A program made the position numbers and the translations under genes. The notes beneath the pieces are model-generated. The model searched no databases. It was not told the origin of the DNA and saw only the letters and a program-made list of their open reading frames with translations. Positions 8,957-19,200 of a stretch of DNA of 64,000 nt are shown here, one piece after another. Origin of the DNA: Bacillota bacterium (GTDB taxonomy: Bacteria; Bacillota; Negativicutes; DSM-13327); contig JAGFZX010000025.1 in the NCBI GenBank assembly GCA_017889585.1, positions 1 to 64,000 on the forward strand, given 5' to 3'. The stretch's first letter is position 1, and each line of letters opens with the position of its first letter.

Positions 8957-10354
8957 CTACTTGTCAACAGAGGCTCTTACCCCTACGTCATCTTTATGTA
9001 GGCCAAACCCATAATATGAAGCAGTGATAAGTCCAAACCAGATTGGCGCAATATACAAGGCAACGCGAGTATCTGCATCAAAATACATGACAACCACAAC
9101 AAATACTAAGAAAAGTAGACTGACCCAATTCGATACAGGAGAATGAGGCATAGGATACTTAATTTCTTTAATCTCTTCAGCAGTCAAGCCTTCCCGATAT
9201 TTCAATTGAATCATCAAAATGACTCCCCATATCCAGAGTGCACCAAAAGTAGCTACACTAGTTACATAGGTAAACACTTGTGCAGGAACCAGATAATTAA
9301 GAATCACACCGATCAACAAGAATACAGATGAAACTAAGATACCATTTGTCGGTACACTCCGATCATTTAATTTACTAAATATGGCCGGTGCCTTATCTTG
9401 CAGTGACAAATTATAAAGCATACGTCCTGTACTAAATAGCCCGCTATTACAAGAAGACAATGCGGCTGTTAGCACCACGAAATTGATAATTCCAGCTGCT
9501 GCTCTTATCCCTAGCTTATTGAAAGTTAACACAAAAGGGCTACCAATTGTACCGATTTGGTTCCATGGATATAAAGACATAATAACAAATAACGCGCCAA
9601 CATAGAAAATTAAAATCCGCCAAAAGACTTTATCAATTGCCGCCGGCAAGGATTTTTCAGGATTTTTAGCTTCACCTGCAGTAACACCAACCAATTCAAT
9701 GCCTAAATAGGCGAACATAACCATAACAACAGCCATACACATGCCTTGGAATCCATGAGGAAAAAAGCCACCATATGACCACAGATTGTCAATCCCAATT
9801 GCTATACCACCATTGCCAATACCGAATATAATCATAGCTGAGCCAGCAACAATCATGGCAATAATTGTTACAACTTTAATCAAGGCAAACCAAAACTCAA
9901 ATTCACCAAAAAGACGAACACTAATTAAATTAACACATGTCATGATAACAAGAGCTAATAAAGCAGGAATCCATTGAGGTACTTCAGGCAGCCAATACGT
10001 GACATAAACCCCCACTGCAGTAATTTCTGCCATACAAGTAACAACCCACATAAACCAGTATGTCCAACCAGTAATATAACCATTAAGTGGTCCCAAGAAA
10101 ATATTTGCATGTGCGCTAAAAGTACCAGAAACCGGATAAGCAACCGCTACTTCGCCCAGTGCCCGCATAATATAAAACATAATGATTCCTGCCAAGAAAT
10201 AAACAAGCATTAGTGATGGGCCCGCAGTTTTGATCGCTGCACCAGACCCAAGGAATAACCCTACACCTATAGCCCCCCCCAGTGCAATCAACTGAATATG
10301 CCGTTCTTCTAAGCCTCGATGCAGCTCTTCATGCAAAGCATTATTTTTCTCCAT
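8957..10354 (-). CDS. Amino-acid permease, APC superfamily (AAT family)
   Basis: I favour the ATG at 10354 (GAGGAG 8 nt upstream); an in-frame ATG at 10393 would add 13 residues and is also possible. LHRGLEERHIQLIALGGAIGVGLFLGSG is the family N-terminal signature, shown here only as a landmark around TM1. About 12 membrane helices follow. AAT-family members are proton symporters for alanine, glycine, proline, aromatic or other amino acids. Its place between ald and alr suggests alanine, glycine or D-alanine as substrate; that is inference. It has its own leader with a structured RNA. Confidence 0.88.
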   Translation of the reverse strand: MEKNNALHEELHRGLEERHIQLIALGGAIGVGLFLGSGAAIKTAGPSLMLVYFLAGIIMFYIMRALGEVAVAYPVSGTFSAHANIFLGPLNGYITGWTYWFMWVVTCMAEITAVGVYVTYWLPEVPQWIPALLALVIMTCVNLISVRLFGEFEFWFALIKVVTIIAMIVAGSAMIIFGIGNGGIAIGIDNLWSYGGFFPHGFQGMCMAVVMVMFAYLGIELVGVTAGEAKNPEKSLPAAIDKVFWRILIFYVGALFVIMSLYPWNQIGTIGSPFVLTFNKLGIRAAAGIINFVVLTAALSSCNSGLFSTGRMLYNLSLQDKAPAIFSKLNDRSVPTNGILVSSVFLLIGVILNYLVPAQVFTYVTSVATFGALWIWGVILMIQLKYREGLTAEEIKEIKYPMPHSPVSNWVSLLFLVFVVVVMYFDADTRVALYIAPIWFGLITASYYGFGLHKDDVGVRASVDK

Positions 10355-10554
10355 AAAGTTACGCTCCTCTACATTCTTTTTGTTTAGCGACATCCCTTCA
10401 TTGCTCCCCTCCTTTTATTGTTCTCCTCCCTTCAAACAACCTTGACATTCAACATACTTAAAAACTTCAACGGCCTATGTTTGATTATTCCACATTTTCA
10501 GATAATTACCTTTATTTTCAAATTATTTTTTGTAGAACCTCAAAACCTAAAGTA

Positions 10555-10654
10555 AACGCACTAAAGATTCTCCCCTGACTATCATGAAAAACGTAAATTT
10601 AGTGCTCAAATTACACGTTCATCATTCCCGACAGGTGCTAATCTCTAGTGCGTT
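10555..10654 (-). ncRNA. Candidate structured leader RNA of the amino-acid permease
   Basis: The 331-bp gap between ald and the permease holds this element. On the minus strand, AACGCACTAGAGAT (10654-10641) pairs over all 14 positions with ATCTTTAGTGCGTT (10568-10555), using one G-U pair; on the plus strand that position is a mismatch, so the RNA strand is the minus strand. Inside are a CCTG/CAGG stem and a long hairpin (ATGAA/TTCAT plus a stem ending AATTT/AAATT). A TATAAT at 10673-10668 would start transcription a few bases before the outer stem. I do not recognise a known riboswitch class, and see no intrinsic terminator after it. The remaining leader, 10394-10554, shows only the ribosome binding sites. 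Confidence 0.5.
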
Positions 10655-10667
10655 ATATATTTTTCAT

Positions 10668-10673
10668 ATTATA
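10668..10673 (-). promoter_or_regulatory. Candidate -10 box for the permease leader
   Basis: A perfect TATAAT on the minus strand, about 14 bp ahead of the outer stem of the structured leader. A weak -35 (TCAAGA, 16-bp spacer) lies upstream. The promoter is supported mainly by its position. Confidence 0.45.
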
Positions 10674-10724
10674 AGTTAGAGTAACGATGTCTTGACACAA
10701 GCCAATTTTTCTTTATCTCTAATT

Positions 10725-11843
10725 TTATGCCAGAATTTCTGCTACTGAAGTATAAGGTAGATTTTGATCATCAGCTACAGCCTTAAAGGTTACCTGGCCG
10801 TTATATACATTAAGTCCTTTTGCAAGACCTGCATCATCCTTCAGAGCTTGCTTCCATCCCTTATTAGCGATTTGCAAGGCATAAGGCAATGTGGCATTCG
10901 TTAACGCCAAAGTAGAAGTACGAGCCACTGCACCAGGCATGTTGGCTACTGAATAATGTACTACGCCATATTTGGTATAGGTAGGATCACTATGAGTTGT
11001 CACACGATCAATGGTCTCTATAGAACCACCTTGATCAATGGCAACATCCACAATAACAGAACCGGCTTCCATGGTTTTAACCATTTCCTCACTCACAAGT
11101 TTAGGAGCTTTAGCACCAGGAACGAGTACTGCCCCAATCAATAGATCGGCTTTAGCAACCCACTTGGCAATATTATAACTGTTAGACATTACAGTCGTAA
11201 CTCTGCCACCAAAAATATCATCCAGATAAGCAAGACGATCGCCTGATTTATCGATAATCGTAACCCGAGCGCCCATACCAACAGCCATCTTAGCTGCATT
11301 AGTACCGACAATACCGCCACCAATAATAACAACTTGCCCTGATTCTACGCCAGGTACGCCACTGAGGAGAATACCTTTACCACCCCAAGGTTTTTCTAGC
11401 ATTTGTGCACCGATTTGTACTGACATACGGCCTGCAACTTCACTCATAGGTGAAAGAAGCGGCAATGTATTATTACGTCCAACAATGGTTTCATAAGCAA
11501 TACCAATTACTTTTTTGTCCAGCATTGCTTGAGTAAGCTCAGGCTCTGGAGCTAAATGCAAATATGTAAATAAAATTTGGCCTTCATGGAACAAATCATA
11601 TTCTGCAGCCAAAGGCTCTTTTACTTTAATAATCATTTCAGAGCGATCAAACAATGCTTTCTTATCAGCAATAATGCTAGCTCCAACTTTAACATAACTT
11701 TCATCGGAAAAACCGCTACCGAAACCAGCACCCTGTTCCAGGAGTACAGTATGACCTGCTTTGCACAAATCTGCTGCGCCTGCAGGAGTCAGTCCTACAC
11801 GGTTTTCATTGTTTTTAATTTCCTTTACTACACCAATAATCAT
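10725..11843 (-). CDS. ald: Alanine dehydrogenase
   Basis: 372 residues, the family length. The N-terminus [22 protein letters not shown] holds the substrate Arg/Lys of Ald; the NAD site is [22 protein letters not shown], and the catalytic His lies in YLHLAPEP. It oxidatively deaminates L-alanine to pyruvate and ammonia with NAD+. A consensus sigma-54 promoter lies 82-97 bp upstream, and the divergent neighbour unit at 12087 encodes a sigma-54 activator, so alanine- or nitrogen-responsive control is likely. Confidence 0.95.
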   Translation of the reverse strand: MIIGVVKEIKNNENRVGLTPAGAADLCKAGHTVLLEQGAGFGSGFSDESYVKVGASIIADKKALFDRSEMIIKVKEPLAAEYDLFHEGQILFTYLHLAPEPELTQAMLDKKVIGIAYETIVGRNNTLPLLSPMSEVAGRMSVQIGAQMLEKPWGGKGILLSGVPGVESGQVVIIGGGIVGTNAAKMAVGMGARVTIIDKSGDRLAYLDDIFGGRVTTVMSNSYNIAKWVAKADLLIGAVLVPGAKAPKLVSEEMVKTMEAGSVIVDVAIDQGGSIETIDRVTTHSDPTYTKYGVVHYSVANMPGAVARTSTLALTNATLPYALQIANKGWKQALKDDAGLAKGLNVYNGQVTFKAVADDQNLPYTSVAEILA

Positions 11844-11924
11844 GATGAATCCCCCTTATTATTCTTTTAATCTATAATTTGTGCTACTTTGAAAATCTAC
11901 TTTATCTTTCTGCTCTGCTAAGAA

Positions 11925-11940
11925 TGCAAGAAGCGTGCCA
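11925..11940 (-). promoter_or_regulatory. Sigma-54 (-24/-12) promoter of ald
   Basis: On the minus strand it reads TGGCACGCTTCTTGCA, an exact fit to TGGCAC-N5-TTGCW. Transcription would begin about 70 bp before the ald start codon. The adjacent activator gene carries an intact GAFTGA motif. Confidence 0.88.
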
Positions 11941-11989
11941 ATCATATAATGCCCATTTTTCACGAATTCACTATTCCCCTTTGTAAACT

Positions 11990-12003
11990 TTTGTTTCCAC
12001 AAA
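11990..12003 (-). promoter_or_regulatory. Candidate upstream activator site for ald
   Basis: TTTGT-N4-ACAAA inverted repeat, 50 bp upstream of the -24 element, a suitable place for a bacterial enhancer-binding protein. No binding consensus is known to me for this activator. Confidence 0.4.
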
Positions 12004-12037
12004 CCATTCCACTGTTACGAAAAAATTCCAAAAAAAA

Positions 12038-12084
12038 AAAAATACAAGTATAATCCGGAAAACATGGATTATACTTGTATTTTT
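12038..12084. terminator. Strong bidirectional terminator between the activator gene and ald
   Basis: 19-bp perfect stem (12038-12056 with 12066-12084) around a 9-nt loop, with A-run on one side and T-run on the other. It ends the minus-strand activator transcript just after its stop codon. Confidence 0.92.
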
Positions 12085-12086
12085 CA

Positions 12087-13634
12087 TTATAATGACAACT
12101 CATATTTGTGCATTTTTTTTAGCACTGCTGTATGTGATAGTCCCAGTACTGCCCCCATACGTCTAGAAGAACGGAAGCGGCGAAAGGTTTCTTGTAAAAT
12201 AATTCGTTCGAGCTCCCCTAAACGCTCGTCTAATGTCTGATATGTTTCAAACTGGACTAAGGTTGGTAATGCCGGTGAGCCAGACAATCTTCCTAAAAAA
12301 ATGTGTTCTGACTGCACTTCGATACCGTCAACTAGATTTACTGCCCGTTCAATAACGTTTTTCAATTCTCGCACATTACCTGGCCAATTATAACTCTCCA
12401 AACGCTGTAATGCCAAAGGAGAAAATCCTGTAACCGAACGCTGTAATTTATCCGCAAATTGTTTTAAAAATAATTCACTGAGCAGTCTAATATCTTCAAA
12501 ACGTTCCCGAAGGGGTGGTAATACCAAGGGAATAACATTAAGCCTATAATACAAGTCTTCCCTAAAAATCTTATCTGCCACCATATCTTCCAAATTACGA
12601 TTAGTCGCAGCAATAATCCGTACATCAATAGCTACTTCCTTATTGCTACCTACCCGCCTTACACGTTGTTCCTGAAGTACACGTAACATTTTAACTTGGA
12701 TATGAGCAGATACCTCTCCCACCTCATCAAGAAACAATGTGCCACCATTAGCTAATTCGAATAACCCTGGCTTTCCTCCTTTGACCGCCCCAGTGAATGC
12801 TCCCTCTACATACCCAAATAGCTCACTTTCTAACAAGGTATCTGGAATGGCAGCACAGTTAATGGGTACAAAGGCAGCATTTCCTCTGGCCGAAGCACTA
12901 TGCAGGGCCCTGGCAATAAGTTCTTTACCTGTGCCTGTCTCCCCTCGAATAAGTATCGTAGAGTCACTTGCCGCATAACGATGGGCCTCTGTCAGCACCT
13001 GCTCCATAACTGGACTGGCAAAAGGAACGTCAGCAAATGTCATAGGCAATGAAGTTGTCATACTACGCATCAAGTTTCTTACATCCTGGGTATTCCTAAT
13101 TAATGCAATTACACCAACTACATCACCACTATTATTCCTTAACGGTATTGTACTAACAACACAATATCCCTGATCTGATGCAATAAATACTTCTCGATTG
13201 TGATAATGACAACCGGTTTCTAAGGTTTCCTGTATCAGTAAATTTTTAAAGAGAATAGATCCTAAGGGTTGTCCTTGTACCTGCTGAGATGGCAATCTAA
13301 GCATACGGACTGCTGCAGGATTGCATTGCGTAATAATACCATGATGATTCACAGCCAGAATACCATCATGTACAGAAGTTAAAATAGCATGAAGTTGTTC
13401 AGCCCGTTCTTTTGATGGCATAAAGGATATTTCCTCCACCTTATGCACACCTCTTATACTAGCTAGCTCTTCAACAAATGCCTGTTGTTGGTCTCGGTGC
13501 ACTGTTTGGCATTCCAAAAATACCTTTCCTTCCTCCACTTCCATTGATATGATATTAATTTCCCGCTTTGTTAGGATCAAAGTAACATCATGGACAATGC
13601 CAATACGATCAATATATGATATGCAGAAATACAC
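12087..13634 (-). CDS. Sigma-54 activator with ACT and PAS domains (TyrR-like)
   Basis: The best start is the GTG at 13634, about 9 nt after AAGGGAG; another GTG at 13643 is too close to that site. Domains: N-terminal ACT-like amino-acid-binding domain (about 1-75), PAS (about 80-190), AAA+ domain with Walker A GETGTGKE, intact GAFTGA loop, Walker B GGTLFLDEVGEV and sensor regions, then a short TyrR-type C-terminal helix-turn-helix ending LSHTAVLKKMHKY. It should bind an enhancer site and open a sigma-54 promoter in response to an amino acid. The perfect sigma-54 promoter of ald next door is the obvious target (inference). Confidence 0.9.
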   Translation of the reverse strand: MYFCISYIDRIGIVHDVTLILTKREINIISMEVEEGKVFLECQTVHRDQQQAFVEELASIRGVHKVEEISFMPSKERAEQLHAILTSVHDGILAVNHHGIITQCNPAAVRMLRLPSQQVQGQPLGSILFKNLLIQETLETGCHYHNREVFIASDQGYCVVSTIPLRNNSGDVVGVIALIRNTQDVRNLMRSMTTSLPMTFADVPFASPVMEQVLTEAHRYAASDSTILIRGETGTGKELIARALHSASARGNAAFVPINCAAIPDTLLESELFGYVEGAFTGAVKGGKPGLFELANGGTLFLDEVGEVSAHIQVKMLRVLQEQRVRRVGSNKEVAIDVRIIAATNRNLEDMVADKIFREDLYYRLNVIPLVLPPLRERFEDIRLLSELFLKQFADKLQRSVTGFSPLALQRLESYNWPGNVRELKNVIERAVNLVDGIEVQSEHIFLGRLSGSPALPTLVQFETYQTLDERLGELERIILQETFRRFRSSRRMGAVLGLSHTAVLKKMHKYELSL

Positions 13635-13798
13635 CGTTCTCACTCTCCCTTACTATCCCCTCACCCCATGATTCTCTTTTTCATTTTATATAAAAAATCA
13701 GTTTACGCCAAGTCTTATTTTCCTTTACTGCTAATGAGGTAAAAAAATAACAGCTCCTAATAATACCTCCGTAGTTTAATAGTTGACAATTTATATCG

Positions 13799-16099
13799 CT
13801 ATCTTTTCCATCCATTTTCTAATAATTCAATGGCGTCCTCCTGGGGTACTGGGCAGCTGAAAAAATATCCTTGAATACAGTCACAATTATTTTCCCCTAG
13901 GTAATCTAATTGTTGTTGTTGTTCAACCCCCTCAGCAACCACCGTCATTTTCAAAATATGAGCCATATCGATGATCGACCCTATAATGGCCGGTTGACTC
14001 GCCCCTACCATAATCATATCAATAAAGCTCTTATCAATTTTTAGAGTATTAACAGGAAGGCGTTGAAGATAAGTCAATGATGAATAGCCAGTACCAAAAT
14101 CATCAAGGGACAAGCGTACTCCCATTTTTTGTAGTAATTCTAATTTATATATAACCTCTCCCAATGACACTAGAAGAACATTTTCAGTAATTTCTAATTC
14201 CAGTTGGCTTGCTTTTATACCACTTTCATTTAAAACTTGACCAATGACATTAACAAAATCCACATCAGCAAGTTGACGCGGCGATACATTCACCGCAATA
14301 TAAATATCGCCATATCCCATTTCATCCAACTTCCTAGCAAAAAGGCAAGCCTCTTGAAGCACCCACTGTCCAAGAGATCGAATGAGACCACTTTGCTCCG
14401 CTAATGGTATAAAACGTGACGGAGAGATTGTACCCCCTTCTCCACTATCCCATCGCAGAAGGGCTTCAAATCCAAGAATCTTACCACTCCCTACCTCAAC
14501 CTGTGGCTGATAATGTAATGATAACTCTCCATATTCAGCAGCATGGCGCAAACGATTTGTTAGAATAACATTTTCATATGTCTGGCTTTGCATACTTTCT
14601 TCATAAAACGACCAGCTATTTTTCCCAGATTTTTTAACCACATAGAGGGCATTCACCGCGTTCTTAAGAATTGCTTCTACTGTCCTCCCGTCCTTAGGAT
14701 ACAGAGCAACACCAGCACTAACAGAAGTACGAATAGCTACTCCAGCCACTTGATGATCAGCATTTAACGCCATAATTATGCTATCAGCCATCTTCGTAAT
14801 GCGATCTCGATTAGTTTCACCAGGTAAAATTACAATAAACTCATCCCCAATATTACGCGCTACAAACGCTCCTTCTCCTACAGTTTTCACCAGCATTTTA
14901 CTGATAATAGTAATAATTTGATCTCCATAGGAATGGCTGAAACTATCATTGATCATACGCAAATCATCTACATTAATAATAAAAATTGATCCCCCTAATT
15001 GGTGACGATCTGCCTTTTCCATTTCCTCATCAAGGTATTCATCCAAATAGACTCGATTGGGTAAACCAGTTAAAAGGTCTGAATAGGCTATATTCTGTAG
15101 GGCAATTGTTTTCTGACGTAACTCTTCCTCCATTTTTTTCCCTTGGCTAATATCCCATCCTTCTACAATAAGAAAAATCATCTGTCCTTGCTCATTTAAA
15201 ATAGGTTTTACTGAAAAATCATGAATTTGTTCCTCACCTGTAGAAGAAAAGCATTTCATCTCACAGCGAATAAATTTACCACTGGCAGCTTCAATCACTG
15301 CATTCCGCACAAGATGTTGTTCCCTTTCCCCCTTTGACCACCAAGGAGTTTCCCAAAGCAAGTGTCCGATAACCATTTCCTCAGAATGATCAATAAGTTC
15401 TAAAGCCCTCTTATTCACATGCTGTAATCTGCCATCTAAGGTTAATAAACAAACAAATAAAAAAGAATGATTCAATAATGCCTTAAGTTTTGCTTCATTC
15501 TTTTGCAGAGCTCTATCCATCTTCTCTCGTTCATCAAGTTCCTCCATTAATGAACAGCAAATCATCGTCGTAATGGGATAAATCAAGATGACTGGCAATG
15601 CAATATTAATCAGCACCTGCCAACGAATAGAAGCAGGCAGCGCGAGAATACAGCAGAGCATCACCAAATGAACAATAATCCCAAATATATAAAAGTGGAT
15701 TGCCTTCTTGATCAATGGATATCGCATCCGAATATAGCGGTATAAAACCCCTATAAGAGCTGAAGAAACAATTGTTCCAAGCCCCATCCATATGCCTATT
15801 CCACCCTGCCCAATCCTCAATATACTCGTCATCCCAACTGCAATAGTTGATGGTAGGACTCCTCCATATAGACCAATAATAGCCAATACAATTGTACGCC
15901 CATCAAAAGTAACCCCTGGGGAATATACCACAGGGAAAAGCATACCAACACTAGCTACCCCACCGAAAAGTATACCTGCCAAGAGTTTTCCTGTTAACGC
16001 ATTCATCTTCCAGTAACAAGCAGTAAATCTATATAAAAAGCATAATGCCAGCAGCAATCCAATATTGTTCAGAATACCTGTAAAAAAAAACAACTCCAT
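13799..16099 (-). CDS. Membrane PAS-GGDEF-EAL protein, degenerate GGDEF with intact EAL
   Basis: The ATG at 16099 fits best (AAGGGG upstream); an ATG at 16138 is also in frame. About six N-terminal membrane helices form a LytS/5TMR-type sensor region, with the FDGRTIVLAIIGLYGGVLPS signature. A PAS domain follows (about 210-330), then a GGDEF domain whose active-site loop reads RNIGDEF, lacking the first Gly. The EAL domain has GFEALLRW, NVSPRQL, ITEN, DDFGTGYSSL, LKIDKSFI and AEGVE, so it should hydrolyse c-di-GMP to pGpG. The GGDEF domain is probably regulatory rather than a cyclase. The input signal is unknown. Confidence 0.88.
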   Translation of the reverse strand: MELFFFTGILNNIGLLLALCFLYRFTACYWKMNALTGKLLAGILFGGVASVGMLFPVVYSPGVTFDGRTIVLAIIGLYGGVLPSTIAVGMTSILRIGQGGIGIWMGLGTIVSSALIGVLYRYIRMRYPLIKKAIHFYIFGIIVHLVMLCCILALPASIRWQVLINIALPVILIYPITTMICCSLMEELDEREKMDRALQKNEAKLKALLNHSFLFVCLLTLDGRLQHVNKRALELIDHSEEMVIGHLLWETPWWSKGEREQHLVRNAVIEAASGKFIRCEMKCFSSTGEEQIHDFSVKPILNEQGQMIFLIVEGWDISQGKKMEEELRQKTIALQNIAYSDLLTGLPNRVYLDEYLDEEMEKADRHQLGGSIFIINVDDLRMINDSFSHSYGDQIITIISKMLVKTVGEGAFVARNIGDEFIVILPGETNRDRITKMADSIIMALNADHQVAGVAIRTSVSAGVALYPKDGRTVEAILKNAVNALYVVKKSGKNSWSFYEESMQSQTYENVILTNRLRHAAEYGELSLHYQPQVEVGSGKILGFEALLRWDSGEGGTISPSRFIPLAEQSGLIRSLGQWVLQEACLFARKLDEMGYGDIYIAVNVSPRQLADVDFVNVIGQVLNESGIKASQLELEITENVLLVSLGEVIYKLELLQKMGVRLSLDDFGTGYSSLTYLQRLPVNTLKIDKSFIDMIMVGASQPAIIGSIIDMAHILKMTVVAEGVEQQQQLDYLGENNCDCIQGYFFSCPVPQEDAIELLENGWKR

Positions 16100-16207
16100 T
16101 TTATCGTCATCCCCTTCATTATGGCCGCCCTTTTTCATGTTACTCTATCATTATTTTAATCTGGATTATGGCATTAGTCACTGCTTATTTGATAAATTAC
16201 CCCAAAA

Positions 16208-16253
16208 AACAACAAAAGAGTACTCTGGATGATCAGAGTACCCTTTTGTTGTT
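16208..16253. terminator. Terminator downstream of sbcC
   Basis: Arms 16208-16227 and 16234-16253 pair at 19 of 20 positions around GATGAT. It ends two bases before the sbcC stop codon region, on the 3' side of the minus-strand sbcDC transcript. Confidence 0.88.
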
Positions 16254-16254
16254 C

Positions 16255-19200
16255 CTATATTATACAGAATCGTGCCCAACTACCATCTTTATACGCTTCA
16301 ATTTCAAGCCTTGCATCTATGCTGTTTTTTAATTCCGGTACATGGGATATAATACCGACTAACCGTCCAGAATGCTGCAATTCAATGAGACAACCAATAG
16401 CAGTATCTAATGATTCTGGATCAAGGGTACCAAAGCCCTCGTCAACGAACATTGTCTCCAAGCTAATACCTCCTGCATATGACTGTACAACTTCAGCCAG
16501 TCCCAAAGCGAGAGCAAGAGATGCCTTAAAACTTTCCCCCCCTGATAAGGTTTTAACATGTCTAGTTTGTCCTGTATAATAATCAAAAACTTCGATTTCT
16601 AGTCCACTTTGTCCGCTGCCTTTACCTTTTTGTGTAATACGACTCATCTGATACCGTCCACCTGTCATTTTTTTCAGACGAGCATTGGCAGCATCAATAA
16701 TATCGTTGAAAAAAGCAGCCAGTACATAGCGTTCGAAACTGATTTTTTGCTCATTATCCCCTCTGGCGATTCTAGCAAGATGACCTATTAACCGATGCTC
16801 TTCTTCTTTTTGTTCCAATCTTTCCACTAGAGTATAAATACTATTTAGCATGGTCTGATTATGGGCCTGCCGTGCTATTATGGCTGTACGCTGGGTGATC
16901 AGTTGATTTTTTTCCATCTGCAATCCCAGATATTCAGCCTCCAGTGCTGCAATATCAATAACCATAAGCCCTTCAACCTCTTGCTGAACCTGAAGATAAT
17001 AATCGCTTGCCGATCGGAGCCGTTCTTGGAAATCATTTATTTCATTTTCCAAGAAAGTTATACCGCCCTCTGTCAGCTTGGCTTTAACATATTCCCCTTC
17101 TCCACCGAAGCCAGCAGTGGTCAAAGCTCTCATGAAATTCTGTTGGGCAATATTGAGCTCTGTTTCCCCTTCTGTTAAGGCCTTTTCAATGCCCCTTTTC
17201 TCTGCCATAGCTGTGGCATAGCGTATCTGGCTATCTCTCCTTTCCTGTTCAGCTGTTTCAAGAGCCTGCCTCATAACTTCGAACTCTTTCTTTATTCTCC
17301 CTAAGGCTTCTGCTAGAGCCTTAGTCGACCTCACTTCTGGCGGTACTTCTGCCTCTAGCCCCTTCATGGCCTCTTTGGCGCTTTCCACTTTAGCAAAAAC
17401 TTCTGTATACTGAACTTCCAGCCTTTCTAAATCTGCAGCTAATTTATTGACAAATTGTTCATTTTTGGTCAATATATCCGATAGCTCTTTTTCATCTTTT
17501 TTCTGAGTTAATAGCTTCTTAATCTCGCCGTTTAAACCTTGTCTAATCATCTGATATTTAGGTATTTCGGCGTCAATATACTTTGTCAGTTCGGGTGAAC
17601 CTACTTCGGGTAGATTGTCCGAGACAATCACGCCTAATTCTTTTTGAAGTCTAGATACAATTTTATGCTGGGCATAATAATCAGCTTTGATGTGTTCGTA
17701 CTTACCTTTGACCTCATCATATAATTCTCTTGCCTGCTTATCCCGTTGTATCAGCTCTTTTAATTCAGCCTCTGAAAGAATCGTACCCGTCATAACCGCT
17801 ATATGGGGATGACGATCAGAACCACACACGGGACAAGGATCACCCGTTTTAAGTTTTGATGCTAACAAACTAGCCTGCCCCTCAAGAAATAAGTTCTGTG
17901 CCCCTTCATAATCCGCCTGAGTCTGTTTATATTTTAATTGTTCTACTATCTCCTGCTGCTCTAAAATCAGGACAGACTGCTGTACCATGATGAGATGATC
18001 ATTTTCTGCTTTCAGAGCTTCAATCTTGCTACAAAGACTATTGATTTTCTCCTGTTCTACTACTTTGAATGCATACTCTGTTGTAACCGCCCTATTCTGG
18101 TCTAAGCTTGTCTGGCAATCTTTAATTTCATCTCTGGTCTTTTCCAGTTGCTTTTTTGTTGTATCCCGATCTTTTTTGACTATCGCTAAGTCCTGTTCTA
18201 AACTTGCCACCTTAATCTGCCTAGCATCCCAATCGGCTACTTTAATAGTTAACCCCTGTAACCTGGCCTCCTCAGTCAGCAGCTCATTGCGCTTACCCTC
18301 TTTATCTATCTCTAACTGATAGTTGTTTTGACCTATATGGTTGGCAGTCCTAGCCTTTTCCTCCTGCAGAGCAACTTCCGCAAGCTCAACCTTTATCTTC
18401 TGTACATGAACCTCACGACTGTAACGATACTCATCAACCCCTATGAGTCCTAGAGCCTTTCGTGCCAGCTGAAGTTTTAGCTTATTTTCATTAAATTGTG
18501 GTTGACATGCCTCCAATGTTATTTTTTTCTGGTATGCCTCATCTCTTATGCTGATTTTTAAGTTATTAGCCTTGCCTTGAAATATCTCTCCCTGTTTGCC
18601 CGCTACCCTCTGTTCTTGTTCATTCACCTGGCTCTGCATTTCACTAGCAATGAACTTATCCCTCTCAATTGCCTGTTTGGCCTCCTCTATTACAAGAGAT
18701 ATATTGAAATCGGGCAGCTCTAAAACCCTTGCCAGATCCAAATAGCCACTCCCATCTAGACTACGGATACACTCATTACGCTGGCTCTCCAGTCGACTTA
18801 TCTCTTGCGTTAACGTCTTAGCTTGACTATCAAACAGTTCCTGTACGCGGCGAAATCCCTCCGTACCAAAAATCTTTTGTAATATATCTTGCCGGGCTTT
18901 ACTATCCGCATTGAGTAATTCTCTGAATTCCCCTTGAGGGATCATAATAATTTGTTTAAATTGGTCGTAACTAAGGCCCATAAGCCCAACTATTTTTTCG
19001 TTGACTTCTTTAACGCCACTGATTAGGCTGCTTTCCCCATCAAGACATTTAAATTCAGCCTCAGCATTTTGGTCAGTATAGCCTTCGCCCCGCGTCCGTT
19101 TCTTGCGTTGCTTTGGAATGCGATGTACCCAATAACATTGTCCGCTAAGTTCAAATTCCATCTCAACTGAGGTGATAAGATCAGGTGCCGCAAAATGACT

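Noticed and set aside
10394-10724. T-box or gcvT-type riboswitch in the permease leader
   Set aside because: No T-box bulge (TGGNACCGCG) and no glycine blocks (CGCCGAAGG, CTCAGG) are present, although a structured element is.
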